64,000 nucleotides of DNA from Cerioporus squamosus. Its lineage: Eukaryota > Basidiomycota > Agaricomycetes > Polyporales > Polyporaceae. The translations under genes and the position numbers were made by a program. Shown here in pieces: positions 1-11,885 of this stretch. The first letter of the stretch is position 1, and the number at the start of each line of letters is the position of its first letter. Under the pieces are notes generated by a model. The model worked only from the letters and a program-made list of their open reading frames with translations, searched no databases and had not been told where the DNA came from. The DNA lies in NCBI GenBank assembly GCA_022592435.1, contig JABYQS010000089.1, positions 1 to 64,000 of the forward strand, in the 5' to 3' direction.

Positions 1-1266
1 GCTCATGCGGTGATGCCGTGGCCAGCCTTCCTTCAAGAATGAAGCCTAGAGCGCAGGGCCCCGGGCAACACAACGCCAAAGCCGACGCAGACCGGACTCT
101 GTGCGTCTAAAGGACGCCCCTGGAGTTCACGGTACAGCTGACCCGCCACGCGGTTTCAGCACAGCGCTTTGCAAGTAGTCAACGTTGTCAAGCTCCATAC
201 TGCAACTCCTCAGGTTGCCGGAAGGCTATGTCTGCGAGTGAGACCGCCGGAAGCTATGACGTCGCCATACAGTGGCAGAACTGAGAATGGATTTCTTTCG
301 TCAACTGTCCCCTGTGTCAACTTTCAAGTTCGCATTGACAGCAGTAGACCACTGACTTACGATGGGTGGTGTGACTTGAGAACTGTTGTTGTACATATAG
401 TGCTTCGGATACGCGTACGATGCTGATACGCAACTGACACCTCGTCTTGCTGGCAGACCGGCGTGATAGCGAGTTATGGCTCGGAGACGGCGAGCGCCAG
501 GTCAGAGCTTATTGGACCCTGTACAGACGTGACTCGACTTGGCGCGAGATTCAATACAGTACGGTGGTGGACGGCGAGGATCCGGATGAAGGATATTGGC
601 CCCAAAACACCCGACGTTCACAGCCTGATTTGGAAATGGGCGCACTGGGAGGTGACGCCGGCGTTGACTTCCACATCTTCCTCATCGTCATCATCAATGA
701 CCAGCTCGCCACGCTCACCCTCAGCCTGCAGCACAGTGAACATGCGCAGACATGCATAACCAGGCCTCCGAACACCTCAGGCACCCTCAAGATCCGGCTG
801 GTGGCTTCAGAGATGGCGCTGCGTGGGGAGCGAGTTGACAACGCGCCTGCGCTGACATCATAGCGCTGCTCACTACGGTGCTCGGCTTAAGTACAGGTCA
901 GTACTCAGTACTCAGTACTCACCTCATAACCATCAACTTGCGCAAGTACGCTACTCGTCCTTTGAGAGCACTACACGGCTACTGTACTACTATACGACCT
1001 TTTTACGACTTGGTGAGTACACACGTTCGATTTTGTTATCCTCGCGGCATGACTACCCGACTGCACGGTCATAGTCTTATGACGATGTCTAGCTGGTCGT
1101 ACCGAGACGCATAGACGTTCTTCCCGGGCTACCTTTGTGGTACTAATACGACATTGCCATACATGTTCCGCGCATGTCTTTTCAGCTCAGTCCTACCTGC
1201 CGTGCTTTCAAAATTGGATCCTCCATGTGTTGAACGATAATGCTCACACATTGCGTTGACAGAGAC
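1..1266. other. Left-edge sequence with no supported gene
   Basis: Several short overlapping frames are open on both strands but none resembles a known family and none shows convincing splice-linked continuation. A minus-strand frame around 550-840 contains an acidic run but stops soon on both sides. The stretch nearest the mannitol-1-phosphate dehydrogenase start presumably holds its promoter. Confidence 0.5.
901..921. repeat. Short tandem repeat (GTACTCA)x3
   Basis: Three perfect head-to-tail copies of the heptamer GTACTCA. No function is evident. Confidence 0.85.
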
Positions 1267-2470
1267 ATGTCCGAACAACGTCACAAAGCAATCCACTTCG
1301 GCGCCGGTAACATTGGACGCGGCTTTATAGGGCCACTCCTTGTCGACTCCGGCTACCACGTAATATTCGCGGACGTGAACGAGCAAGTCATCCAACAGCT
1401 GAACAACCAGGACTCCTACGACGTTCTAATCCTCGACGAGGATGAGGAGTACCGCAACTCCATCTCCGACGTTTCCGGGGTGATCTGCACGTCCGACGAC
1501 ATCATCAAGGAGTTCGCCAGCCCCGAGCTCGACATCGTCACCACAGCCGTCGGTCCCGCCATCCTCGGGAAGATAGCGCAGACCATCGCGAAGGGTCTGT
1601 ACGCTCGCCGCGAGGCGAAGCAGGGGCCTATCAACATCATCGCATGCGAGAACATGATCAACCAAACCACGACCCTCCGCAATCACGTATTCGAGCACCT
1701 CTCCGACGACGACAAGCAGTGGGTCAAGGAGAACGTCGGCTTCGCGAACTGCTCCGTCGACCGTATCGTGCCTCCGTACGACCCGAAGGACAGCGACAAC
1801 CCGCTCGACGTGGGCGTCGAGGGTTTCTACGAGTGGGTCGTCGACAAGGACGCGCTGCAGCAGACGCCGCCGAACGTCCTGCCTCAAGGGCGTCAAGCTC
1901 ACAACGGAGCTCGACGCATACATCGAGCGCAAGCTCTTCACGCTCAACTGCGGGCACGCGATCAGCGCGTACCTCGGCTTCCTCAAGGGCCACAAGACGA
2001 TCGACGAGGCCGTGCGCGACGACGAAATCCGCGCGGTCGTGCACGCCGCGCTGTGGAACGAGGCGGGCGCCGCGCTCAGGCGCAAGCACAAGTTCGACGA
2101 GGACGAGTACAGGCAGTACGTCGAGAAGATCATGGACCGCTTCTCAAATCCGCGCTTGAAGGACGAGGTCACGCGCGTCGGGCGCGAGCCGCTCCGGAAG
2201 CTCGCCAAGGGCGACCGGCTGCTGGGCCCGACTGCGATGGCGCTGGAGTATGGCCTGCCGACGGACAATCTGTCGAAGGGCATCGCTGCCGCGCTCCTGT
2301 TCGACCATGACGAGGACATGCAGGCGATGGACCTGCAGAAGCGGGTGGAGAAGGAGGGTATTGAGAAGGTTGTCGCCGACATCACCGGCTTCGAGCAGGG
2401 CAGTAAGGAACACGGGAAGATCCTCGAGGCGTATGAGGAGCTGCGAAAGCAGTACAAGCAGAAGAACTGA
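1267..2470 (+). CDS. Mannitol-1-phosphate 5-dehydrogenase, intronless, one frameshift
   Basis: Catalyses NAD-dependent interconversion of mannitol 1-phosphate and fructose 6-phosphate in the cytosol. The N-terminus carries the Rossmann nucleotide-binding motif HFGAGNIGRGFIGPLL, and the centre has the family signature IERKLFTLNCGHAISAYLG followed by FLKGHKTIDEAV. The ATG at 1267 is preferred over the in-frame ATG at 1240 because it sits directly before the conserved Rossmann strand. At about 1879-1882 the frame changes: four bases lie between the codons for NV and LKGVKL, where a multiple of three is needed, and there is no room for an intron. With the shift ignored the product is about 401 residues, close to the usual 380-400. 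It is the only long gene here without introns, which could mean a retrocopy, an old transfer, or simply loss of introns. The shift may be an assembly error (two bases missing or one extra) or real inactivation. Confidence 0.9.
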
Positions 2471-3119
2471 AGTGAGAGCCTCTCTCCGGACTTGTGCGGT
2501 GCTGGCTGGCTAACGGACGCGTTTGGGTGTACCTTAGCTATTTGGCACCTTGCTAAAGCTCGACGATGACTCGCACACGTGAGGACAACTGTACAGTAAC
2601 ATACACACGCGGACTTTCACCATATATTACTTTGATGCGTGCTGGTTCTGCATATGCATACCGCAGGAGTACCCAGCCATGGACTTCATTTGGACGATGT
2701 TATACCACAGTCATATTCATCCTATGGCCTCCGGATCGGATGCATCCCCTACAAATCTGCCATGAGGAAGAACGTTTGGTATGGATCCTGTTTATGGTAA
2801 GCGCGTGTATGCCACTGTATCCACGCGCCCCGCGGGCCAGCGCGCTGCGCAGCCATCTTCATACCACGACGAGCCTTAAAAGCGACACCCTGCACAAGTG
2901 GTACTGCGCAGATTGTTTGGTCTGGAGGCATCAGCCACAGTATGTACGCAACAATTACACTAGTGCACTCAGACTCAGGCGGTCGAGGGATCATCTGGTT
3001 ACCCTAGCGACATCACTGGCAAGTCACTTTCAGAACAAAGCAATGTGGTTGGTCTCCAGCTCCTACTAAGTACCCTCCCGCTTATCTGACTATCTGTTGA
3101 ACTCTGCACTCATAGGGCG
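2471..3119. other. Intergenic, no gene recognised
   Basis: Short open frames on both strands lack any family resemblance or conserved splice structure. The region separates two plus-strand genes and probably contains the 3' end of the first transcript and the promoter of the F-box gene. Confidence 0.5.
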
Positions 3120-4851
3120 ATGGAGGTTCAACGTACGCTGAAGATACCTCCGGAGGTTTGGCATGTCATCTGCAAGAACACAGCCTCGCTGAACACGCTC
3201 ACTACTCTCGCAAGGACGTCCCGACTAGTCCACCAATACGCCTGTCAGCAGATATGGCACACGCTCCCTTCATTCGTGCCCATGTTCCAAACCATGCCTA
3301 GCGACGCATTTCGTCCCGAACGCAATGCAAGACCGCACACTCCCTCTGGAACCCTCGGTATGGCACCAGCTGTAACCCTGGTATGTGCATGGGAAGTTGG
3401 AATGTGTGGAAGCCGAACACTGACGCTATAACTCCCGGTAGAAAGCCACGCGGCCCCTGAGGCTAGACGATCTCGCCCGCTTTGCGGTCTATGCACCATA
3501 TATACGCCGCATCGTTCCTCGATATAGCTCTTACTGGGGCTGGCGGAACGCACTCACCGGGGCCGCCTACAACGAGTATGACGTGTCACCCGAGTTGTGG
3601 GAGATGTTGCAGGCGATCTGGCCCTCCCTCCCCCTCAACCTCGAGGTCATCCAGTACCGGCAGGTGGCATACATCGACTGCAAGGCATATGCGCATCCCC
3701 TCCATCTCTTCGTCGGGCCCTCCCTCAAGAATCTCGACTTCACTGTACTGTACCTCAACGAGCAAACTGGCCGACCCGATCGCCGCACCGATGATATGAC
3801 CACACAAGACCCCATTCTGGAGGTCTTCTTTCAGAGGCTGCCCGAACTCGTCCCCCGTCTCACGTCCTTCGCCTTTGCCACGGAGGTGCGCGTCTTCGCG
3901 CGAGATGCTCTGTCTCAGGCGCTATGTGGTCTCTCGGCGCTCACTTACGTGAAAGTAGACCGCACGGCACTGCGCCCGCGAGCGATACATCAGCTCTCTA
4001 CTCTCCCTGCACTCCGATGCTTGGAGCTCCGCGTACCGCCTCGGGACGAGCTACTGGCAGACGCCTGGCCGACAGGCGTTACGGTACCGTTTGCCGCGCT
4101 CCGTATGCTCGTTCTGTACGCGTCCCAGCTCGACGAGTGCATAGAGCTCCTCGGCCACGTCTCTTCGTCCGTTCTCCAGTCAATCGCCGCAGACGTTCGA
4201 GAACAGTCCTCCACGGGCACCTTCCAAGCGTTCGGGTCCGCAGTCTCTGCACTTCCGTCCTCGCAGACGTCCATCCGCTCGCTCGTCTTCACGCTCCGGT
4301 GGATCGAGGGGCTCCCTCCGGAGGCGTTCGAGCCCCTCCTTTCTCTGTCCGCACTGGAAGAACTCGTCCTCAGCGAGTCAGTCTGTGCCGCCGTGGACGA
4401 CGCCACTCTCTGCGCGATGGCCCAGGCGTGGCCGAAGATCCGGCAGCTCACCCTCTACCACTGGGTAGACGACCACACGCCGCAGCGTGCCATCCACACG
4501 ACAGTCCACGGTCTGCGCTACTTTGCGGAGTGCTGTCCAGATCTCGAGCGGCTGGACGTCCCTCTCGCCCACATCACCGCGGCAACCTTTGCTCTTCCGG
4601 ATGCGGCCTATCCACAGCTCGACCCGTTGCGCCCGCACCTCCTCGAACGGCTCGGGGTAGGGCGGCCGAAGCTCCACGACGAGGCTGCTCTGGCGGGATA
4701 CCTGTCGGCGCTGTTCCCGGCGTTGATCTATGTTGAGCACTGCTGGGAGGAGGTCTTCCCTGAAGCCGGGATATGGGGCGCGGCGTTGGAGGAAGACAGG
4801 AGTTCTTGGATCGGTGGGCTGCGCTGTATGGCGTGTATCAGGCGTTCGTGA
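3120..4851 (+). CDS. F-box / leucine-rich-repeat-like protein
   Basis: Probable substrate adaptor of an SCF ubiquitin ligase, binding Skp1 through its F-box and a substrate through its C-terminal part. Residues about 8-50 form an F-box-like segment beginning IPPEVWHVICKN and containing ARTSRLVHQYACQQIWHTL. The rest (about 500 residues) is rich in regularly spaced leucines with phrases such as LPALRCLELRVP and LSALEELVLSES, as in degenerate leucine-rich repeats. One intron, 3381-3441, joins exons 3120-3380 and 3442-4851 in phase 0, giving about 557 residues. The acceptor choice is supported by the immediate continuation RPLRLDDLARFAVYAPYIRR, a phrase common in agaricomycete F-box proteins. Such proteins form a very large, fast-evolving family in these fungi, so no substrate can be proposed. 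A cullin-1 gene lies 9.5 kb downstream but co-localisation is probably chance. Confidence 0.85.
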
Positions 4852-5288
4852 GGATCAGGGCGCAGGAACGAAGCTGGCGCGCTGCCCAGACTCAGTCGCC
4901 GTTACATGAGGAGTTCCGCGGCTTGGGTTTGGTATAGTAGCCGTTCGCGGACTGACTGGTACTTATACATTTCGGTGATAGACGGCAAATCATGAAGGCA
5001 AAGAGAGACTCGGATATGAGCGGTGGTACGTACACTGCTCGGGGCCGGAGCGGAGTCCTCAGGGTGAGACTCGAAGAGTGCGCGACTGGCAACGCGACGA
5101 CAGCGAGTTCACATGGCTGCACTCTGACACGAAACAGCGGCTTAAATCAGAGTAGTGGAACGCGTGTTATTGCGCTGAGAAACAGGAAGAACGAAGCCAC
5201 CGAGTTAGATCCTCAACTACTACATACTAGACCATCTACACATCTATGATAGTTCCCCTTAATATCTCTGGGAAGGGACCAAAATCCA
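4852..5288. other. Convergent intergenic spacer
   Basis: Lies between the stop of the F-box gene on the plus strand and the stop of the flavin oxidoreductase on the minus strand. I see only short unrelated open frames; expected content is two 3' untranslated regions. Confidence 0.5.
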
Positions 5289-6762
5289 CTATTTCAGCTC
5301 CGGGCGAGAAGCCGGTGTGCGTCTCTTGAAAGGCCATCCGATCTGGGCAGAGTGGTGAAGCTCAATCCCTAGTTCCTCCGCAAACGACCAGACCAAGCTG
5401 GGATTCTTCAGGAACATACGTCCGACAAGGACCACGTCAGCCTGGCCCTGTAGCATGCCAACTCAGTCTCCTTTTCGTCCTCAGGTTGTGTGTATGACGA
5501 ACCTTGTCGAGTGTGCTCTCCGCGAGCGACGCAGTGTGGATGCGTCCGACTGCAGCGACATGGATCTTGTCTCCCAGAGCTTCCTTCACCGCCGCAGCGA
5601 GGGGCACTTGGCACCGGGCTGCGAAGAGATGGTCTGCACGCGCTGCGCAGGGCGGTTGCCGCTCGAAGAGATGTCAATCAGGTCGACGCCGTGCTCAGCG
5701 AGGACGACAGCCAGCCGACGGACCGTGTCTTCGGACCGCCACGAAGGCTCATCAGGGAGTGCCTCCTCAATTCACTCCGTCGCAAACACGCTATCAACCG
5801 TCGCTCACCATCAGTCGCAACTCCGGAATGGGCGCGGAAGGGGAATGTACCGGAAGAGTAGAGGCATGGTCGGCGACATTACGGCGCGCAGCGCATCGAC
5901 AACCTCGACCAAGAACCGGATGCGGTTCTCGAAGCTGCCGCCATATTCGTCGATGCGCTTGTTGCTCGTCGGGCTCAAGAACGAGGTGATGAGAAATCCG
6001 TGTCCGCCATGAATCTCAATGACATCGAAGCCGGCCTTCATCGCTCGCTTCGCAGCGTCGACGAACGCCTTTACGACGTCCTTGATCTCCACCTTGGTAA
6101 GCTCCTTCGGGAGCGACCATCCATCGCTGTACGGGAGCGCACTCGGCGCAATCGTGTCGTTAGGCAAGCCACCCGCAACGTCGTCCGCAACGGCCGCGGG
6201 ATTGATGAATGGGGCGAGCGTGGACGCTTTGCGGCCCGCGTGCGCGAGCTGTATAGCGATCTTCTGGTTCTGCGAGTGCGCGAACTCGACGACTTTCGCC
6301 CATGCGGAGGCTCGTTCGTCGTTCCAGATACCTGCGCACTCGGGTGAGATGCGGCCCTCAGGGCGACAGCCGTAGCCTCAACAAATGAGAGACCTGGGCC
6401 GCGTGTGAGGATGCCTCCAACTGGCAATCGGTAAGCTCAACATGGCAAACTAGGCAAAAGAAGGCGTACGAGTACTTACGATGTGCGAGCTTCCAGGTAA
6501 AGATCACTCCATTTTCTGAAGAATACTGGCACATGGGGGCAAGCTATTGGGGGTTTTTCCAGAGAAGAAGTACGACGATGTTACCGTTCAAGACTCACCC
6601 AGATACGGTTTTGAAACTCGACACCGCGAATCGTAACAGGCTGGAAGAGAGTGGGAATGGGCTTCCCGTCTGGCTGCGGGTTAGAGCGATTCCAGCGGGT
6701 GGATACACGCGGGGCACGAAGTACGGGACGTTGGGTGCAGGAGCATTGAACATGGGGGCCAT
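5289..6762 (-). pseudogene. NADH:flavin oxidoreductase (Old Yellow Enzyme, YqjM-like), disrupted
   Basis: FMN-dependent ene-reductase family; physiological substrate unknown. Five exons can be read (plus-strand coordinates): 6599-6762, 6480-6543, 5851-6420, 5503-5790, 5289-5447. Family marks are PMCQYSSENG (active-site Cys and Tyr), QLAHAGRKA, EIHGGHGFL (flavin and substrate histidines), FLSPTSNKR, YGGSFENR, SSGN and the C-terminal VLVGRMFLKNP. Intact length would be about 415 residues, normal for the family. Four lesions are visible. Single bases are missing near 6680, 6362 and 5607. An in-frame TGA lies at 5772-5774, where the family has Trp in RVxATEWIEE. All exon phases fit exactly if one base is restored at each of the three sites, which supports the model. 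Either this copy is dying or the local sequence is error-prone; the TGA is a substitution and is harder to explain as a homopolymer error. Confidence 0.85.
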
Positions 6763-7617
6763 GGCGTGAAGCTAAGAGGAGCAGTTGGGTATTCAGGAGG
6801 AAGAGATGCGAAGACGAGTTGAGGATCGTTGCCGCAATTCAGGTGGCCTTTGTACGAGAGGCAAGGGGCTCGATTTCATGGGCTACTAACAACCTCCCAG
6901 GCACGACGACAGGACCCGCTGTACCTGGATGAGCAAGCAGCAGAACCAGAGACGTACATTTCACTCCCCAGTGTAAACGGCAGTGGTCTTGTACCAGCGT
7001 AAACTGTTGGGTTGGGGTTCGCTGAGTCATTGCTTCCCCACGGCTTGGATGCCTTACGAGCTTCGTCTGTAGGTGACGCCCCGGAGCGTATGGACGCTGT
7101 CACGTAGACGATTGGAACATCGTGTATCGGGCTGCAATCAAGCCAACGCGCAAAGTCTGTCCAGCCTTTACTCACTGGCGCGCTATACCGAGGGTTTCCA
7201 GATGCTGCACTCTCGTGCCGCTGGGGTCCACACAGGGTCTACGAGGAGTGCGGATGTTGGAGAAGCATCGTCCAGCCACCTTGTAGCAAGCGGTGTGAGC
7301 CATGACCCACGGAACACGTTGAACACTGCTCGCACTCACTTCCTTCGAGTATACTAGAGCGGCCAGCGAAGACTCGCGGGCGCACACAGTGACGACCGTT
7401 ATCAGAACTGGTCGGATATAGCAAATATTCAAGAGATGTATCGGTCAGTCCACGTCGAGGTCGACTGGATGTCGACCGATGCGGAGGTCGCGTGCCCGGA
7501 CCCCTTCTGTCCCAGCCGCTTGCGAATCGTGCGCACGGGGATATGGACGTTCAAGCATGGCGATACGACCCTCGTCCCGCTTGCACCCACTCCGGGTGAA
7601 GGCCGAACGAACTGAGT
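6763..7617. other. Spacer with no recognised gene
   Basis: Minus-strand frames at 6876-7175 and 7172-7432 and a plus-strand frame at 7073-7357 are open but resemble no family, overlap each other, and lack consistent splice sites. The part next to 6762 should carry the promoter of the flavin oxidoreductase, and the part next to 7617 the 3' end of the SET-TAD3 transcript. Confidence 0.4.
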
Positions 7618-9607
7618 CTACGCATCGCACGCCTCCTCCACCTCGAGTCCACTCTCGTCCACCTCATCACCCTTATCCTCTGTCCCGACATGCTTCCACG
7701 CATTGACAACATACCGATGGTTCACCCCTTCCAACCGAGGGACGCACGTCACGCTCCCACAACCGCCTGTCTTCGTCATCGGGATGAGGTAGAAGACCTC
7801 TTTGACGCGAGAATGCAGAAGCGCCATGCTGCACATGATACATGGCTCGTGCGTCGTGAAGAGCGTGAGCGACGTCAGAAGGTAGTGGGCGCCGTTGCGT
7901 ATTCCACCCTCCGGACGGGACTCGGGTGAAGAGTGAGAGTGGATGGGGTTCGTGTATGGTTTGGAGAGTGCGGCTGAGACTTGGTCGAGCGAGGGTGCAG
8001 GAACGTTGATGACTGGAGTGAGTTGCGGTGGAGGGGATAGGGAGGTGGCAGCGGATGCGGTCGAGGAGGCGCGCAGCTCCCCGACGGCGCGGACGAGGTT
8101 GATTATCGAATGTCGAAGAGGGTGGCAGGCGGACTTGCGGGTGTCGTGCGCACTGATGGGGTCGGACATGCGGGTGGCGATTTTGGTCTCCTCGTCGTAC
8201 GGTATCGGGACGTAGGCAGCAATTGGTAACTGCCTAGAGGTCAGATACATTGAGTATTGCATGAGAGAAAGTGGACAGTACCTCGCCTTCAGTTCCAGCG
8301 TGTTGAGCTACCTGGACAACCTGCTTCATGGCAGCACATGCCCAGCGTACCTTGCCCCTCGTCCACGGCTCAGGCTCGAACTTCTTACGCGGAGCGTATA
8401 TCGTTGGCCAAAGCGAAGACTTAAGCTTCAGCGATGTCATCGTCAGCGCCGCAGATTTGGGCACGGGGATAACGTATGGCGGCGAGAGTTCTATATGCTC
8501 GGGGAACTGGGGCGGATCAGGGTGTTCTCGGGTCAGTATGAGCACCATGCTCATCTTGTCGTCGAGCTTGCGGATGCGCTTCAGGTGGGCCATGGAGGGA
8601 GTGTCAAAGCCACTTTGCTTCAGCCACCTGCGCACATAGATCGGTCAGAGAACGATCAGACTGCCTGTCAGCAAGTACAAGACGTACTTCAGCATTACAG
8701 CCGCGAGCCGGGGATCTTTGAGATCGACCACCCACGCGTCCTCTGCCAGACTTTATTGACACAGCTCAACTCACACCGAAAGATGTCTCACCTCTTCGCA
8801 CCGCGTCCATCTCTTCCTCCTCTTCGTCTTGCGGGGTAAGCTTCAGCCTCCTGAATGGTAAATCCTCCTCAGCCACGACCTGCTCAGAATCGCCCCCGTC
8901 GAACGAGTCAAACATAGCATCCAGCTTCGATGGCCCTTCGCCCTTGTCCTCTTCATCGTCCACACCACTATTGGGAAGCGCGCACCATGGGTCGTCTGGC
9001 GAGTCATCCACAAGCTCCGAAAACGGCTCCGACCTGTCCGCGGCATCGACGGGGTCGAACCAGAGCTTGTGGCCATAGAATATACACAGCTCCTCATCCG
9101 GGAGCACTCTGCGCGAGGTCACGTAGCGTATCGACTCCGTCGCGGGATCGATCGTGTACGAGACGTTCGGTCTTTGTGAGTGATTGAACAGCGAGCCTGC
9201 TCATCGACAACGGTACCCCGCAGCTTGGATTGAGATGAGCTCGGACTTGATTCAGGCGGGTCAGACAGACGTACCGAGGCCGAGAGCGAGGGCCATCCGC
9301 CCGTCCCGCCATACGAACGTGTAGTGGTCAAGCACGGTGTGCTTCCCGTGATCTGCGTACTCTTGTGCTGTGAAGAGGAGGACTGGGCTGACTTCGACCA
9401 AGGTCTGTGCGGGGATCTCGCGAGAAGCTAGCAGGCCTCCGCGTTCAGAACGCGTATATGCAACATCTACACTGAGTGCGGCTGCTCACCGTATACACCA
9501 CGTCCCTTTCCCTCAGCATACTCGACGCGAAGTCCGGTGCTGTTGAGGTGCTCCGGTGCTTTTGGGGTGCTTGTCGACGATCCTGTCGCGGGGAAGTTTT
9601 CATCCAT
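7618..9607 (-). CDS. TAD3: SET-domain protein fused to tRNA adenosine-34 deaminase subunit Tad3 (ADAT3)
   Basis: Six exons read without any disruption (plus-strand coordinates): 9490-9607, 9275-9427, 8792-9196, 8688-8742, 8282-8627, 7618-8229. Together they encode about 562 residues. Residues 1 to about 215 are a SET-like domain: GKGRGVY near the start, then the hallmark SLFNHSQRPNVSYTID and a C-terminal ELCIFYGHKLWFDP. An acidic linker follows. From about residue 240 the sequence is Tad3-like: AWVVDLKDPRLAAVMLKWLK, then MAHLKRIRK, HPLRHSI in place of the catalytic HAE (as expected for the non-catalytic subunit), and the zinc motif HEPCIMCSMALLHSRV followed by GGCGSV. Tad3 pairs with Tad2 to convert A34 to inosine in tRNA anticodons. 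The two halves are joined by a 55-base exon whose phases match exactly on both sides, so I treat it as one gene. The SET half could methylate a protein, but its substrate is unknown. Confidence 0.88.
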
Positions 9608-11022
9608 TGATATCCGAGTTTATCACCTTCACCCAAGCGTGCTGCTGAGAGCGAGAGAGTATACCCAAGCCAAGACAGAGAGTCAGATGAGTTCGCGGAT
9701 GAGGAGAAAATCAGTGAGACGCCCGTAAGACGCGTCGTGACATCACCCCACCCGCGACGCGTCCATGCCATCTCCCGGTCCGAGTCGCGTATGTACGGCC
9801 ATGGGGGTTCGACCGTTCATACATTTGCACGTTCATCCAGCGGGACAGTTGCTAGATGTACGCTTCTGGACTGAACCAGAAGTCACAGACGCAGATCAAG
9901 TTGGACATGATGCATGGGATTAGTTACTGAGGACTGTAAGTATGGTGAAGTACTATGAGTTGTCTGGAGATTATGTGATATGAGATGTACGTCGATATGT
10001 TAGCGAACAAATCAGACAGTACACGAAGATATACAAAGGAAAGGAAGCCTAGCTCGACCGTACACGCATAAACAGAAATATGCTGCTCAAGGTGTACGCG
10101 TACAAACGGTGTCAACGCGTGCTGTGGAGGGAGTTCACAGAGACAGACCCAGCGACATGTCGCAGGGATGGAACGAAGTCACTGAGACGTCTAGCGGAGG
10201 CATGACCGTTTGTACGGGCGGGTCAGGGTGCTGCAGGCAGCTTGACTCTTGAAGACCGGCGGGGCGAGATGATCAAGCAGATGACGGGCGCTACAGGGAT
10301 GAGGCCAGAGGATTCGTCGATAGTCTCTGGCCGGTCGAGCGGAGCAGCCTTGCAGTTGTGTCGGAAGGCGAAGTGCGAAAAGAGCGTTGTTCGCACGCGT
10401 TGGGCTCTCATAGAATAAAGAGAGCGGTCCGCAGGCGGAGGAACTTGCCGCGGGTCGCAACGTGGGCGCTGTCGATGCCAGGGAGCGTCGACAGTCACCT
10501 TCGCGCGATGGTCAAGCCGAAGGTCGACGGAAATATCGAGCTTGAGGGTCTGGTAGAGGGCCGAATGATGAGGTGACAGAGAACGTTAAATTAGGCAGGG
10601 GGACTCACCGGAGAGCTGAAGCTCGGCCAACATGGTGTGGATGCCGAATATGCGCAACTCGACCTTTCGACGAACGTTTGACGATACTCAGGGCAGACTT
10701 GAAGGCATGGTCGCCAATAGTAGTAGCGATGCTGGGGTAGCAGAGCAGAGATGTTGTAGTGCATCAACATCGCCACATGTTGCCGAAGTAACAACGGCGA
10801 AGCAGTAGTATGCTGGGGCTGGGTTGTGGATGATTGGACGGTGTGTAGGCTGTAGATAGGCGGTGTGCAGGCTTTAGGTGGGCTGTGATGATATTCTTGT
10901 ATGCAAGCAGGACTAGAAAGAGATGACGCGCTGTTTCTTCAGGGACGGACTATATGCAAGCAAGCCAAAGTGAGCTGATGGAGCAGGATCCTTACGCTTC
11001 TTGGGGCTGAAAACCGGAAAGG
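9608..11022. other. Spacer with no recognised gene
   Basis: Open frames on both strands around 10190-10580 show no family resemblance. The segment just above 9607 should hold the promoter of SET-TAD3. Nothing else is supportable. Confidence 0.4.
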
Positions 11023-11880
11023 CTAGCAGGAGATCGCCAGCCAAGAAGTGATCAACGAGCCCAGTCGTGCGACGGAGGTGGTCAGGTGAGCGCAGAGAAT
11101 GCGGAGGTCGCCAGCGAGATCGACATCGATCTTGTCGTCGTGATCGTAGAGGCTGCCAGAGAGGACCCTAGAGTCGTGCTGAGGGAACCGATACTGCGCA
11201 GGAGCGGAAGCAAAGTCCTGGACGACAGGCTTGAAGGAGTCTTCGCACTCGTGCCAGATTACGTCCTCGTCCTCGATCATATTGGAGACCTCGTACCAAA
11301 CCTCCTCCTCGCCATCGTCATCATCGGTCATATCGGAGGCATCGTGCCCCCAGTCGTCCTCTTGCTCGTCGACGGTGGAGAAGGGGTCGGCGACAGTGAG
11401 CGCTTGAACAAGAGCTGGATGAACAGAAAGCACAGTGACAGATGGGCTATCTGACAAAGCGTCGCTGGAGGGTTGGTCGGTGGAGAGAGTGGTAGAGTCG
11501 AAGGTGTTGTCTGTAGGTGCTGGGCAAGCGATGGCGCCCTCGGCTGACGAAGTCTTGTTACAGTTCTGTTCGTGGCTGGGGAGCTCCACGAAGACGGTAA
11601 CGAGTGTATCGTTGCTATCGTCGTCCGCAGGTTCCGGTTCAACGACGCCCTCGTCCACACTTGAGGACAAGGGACTCTCGGTTTCCTGCTCGTGGCAAGA
11701 GCTGGGAGAAGAGTGCGACCAGGGTGTCTATGCTAGCGTCCGGAGGTGCCGGGCGGACGTCGACGTCGTCGGCTGTTGTCAAGACGATCAAGAGGGCCTT
11801 CGGATTCTCCTCATCTTCGTCCGGAACTACAGGCGAAGGATTACGGGCCTGCCACAGTAAGTAAGACGGGACACATGCAG
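11023..11880 (-). other. Acidic minus-strand reading frames, possible continuation of the upstream hypothetical gene
   Basis: Downstream of the TGA at 11886 the minus strand stays protein-like. One frame encodes PDEDEENPKALLIVLTTAD. A second, 11023-11670, encodes a 215-residue acidic, Ser/Thr-rich stretch with DMTDDDDGEEEVWYEVSN. Joining them to the upstream gene needs one or two frame changes or very short introns that I could not define. It may be the true C-terminal half of the gene at 11886-13244, broken by indels, or a separate small gene. Confidence 0.35.
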
Positions 11881-11885
11881 GGACT

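Noticed and set aside
1240..1266. Upstream ATG of mannitol-1-phosphate dehydrogenase at 1240
   Set aside because: It adds nine residues before the conserved N-terminal strand, and the family usually begins close to the Rossmann motif.
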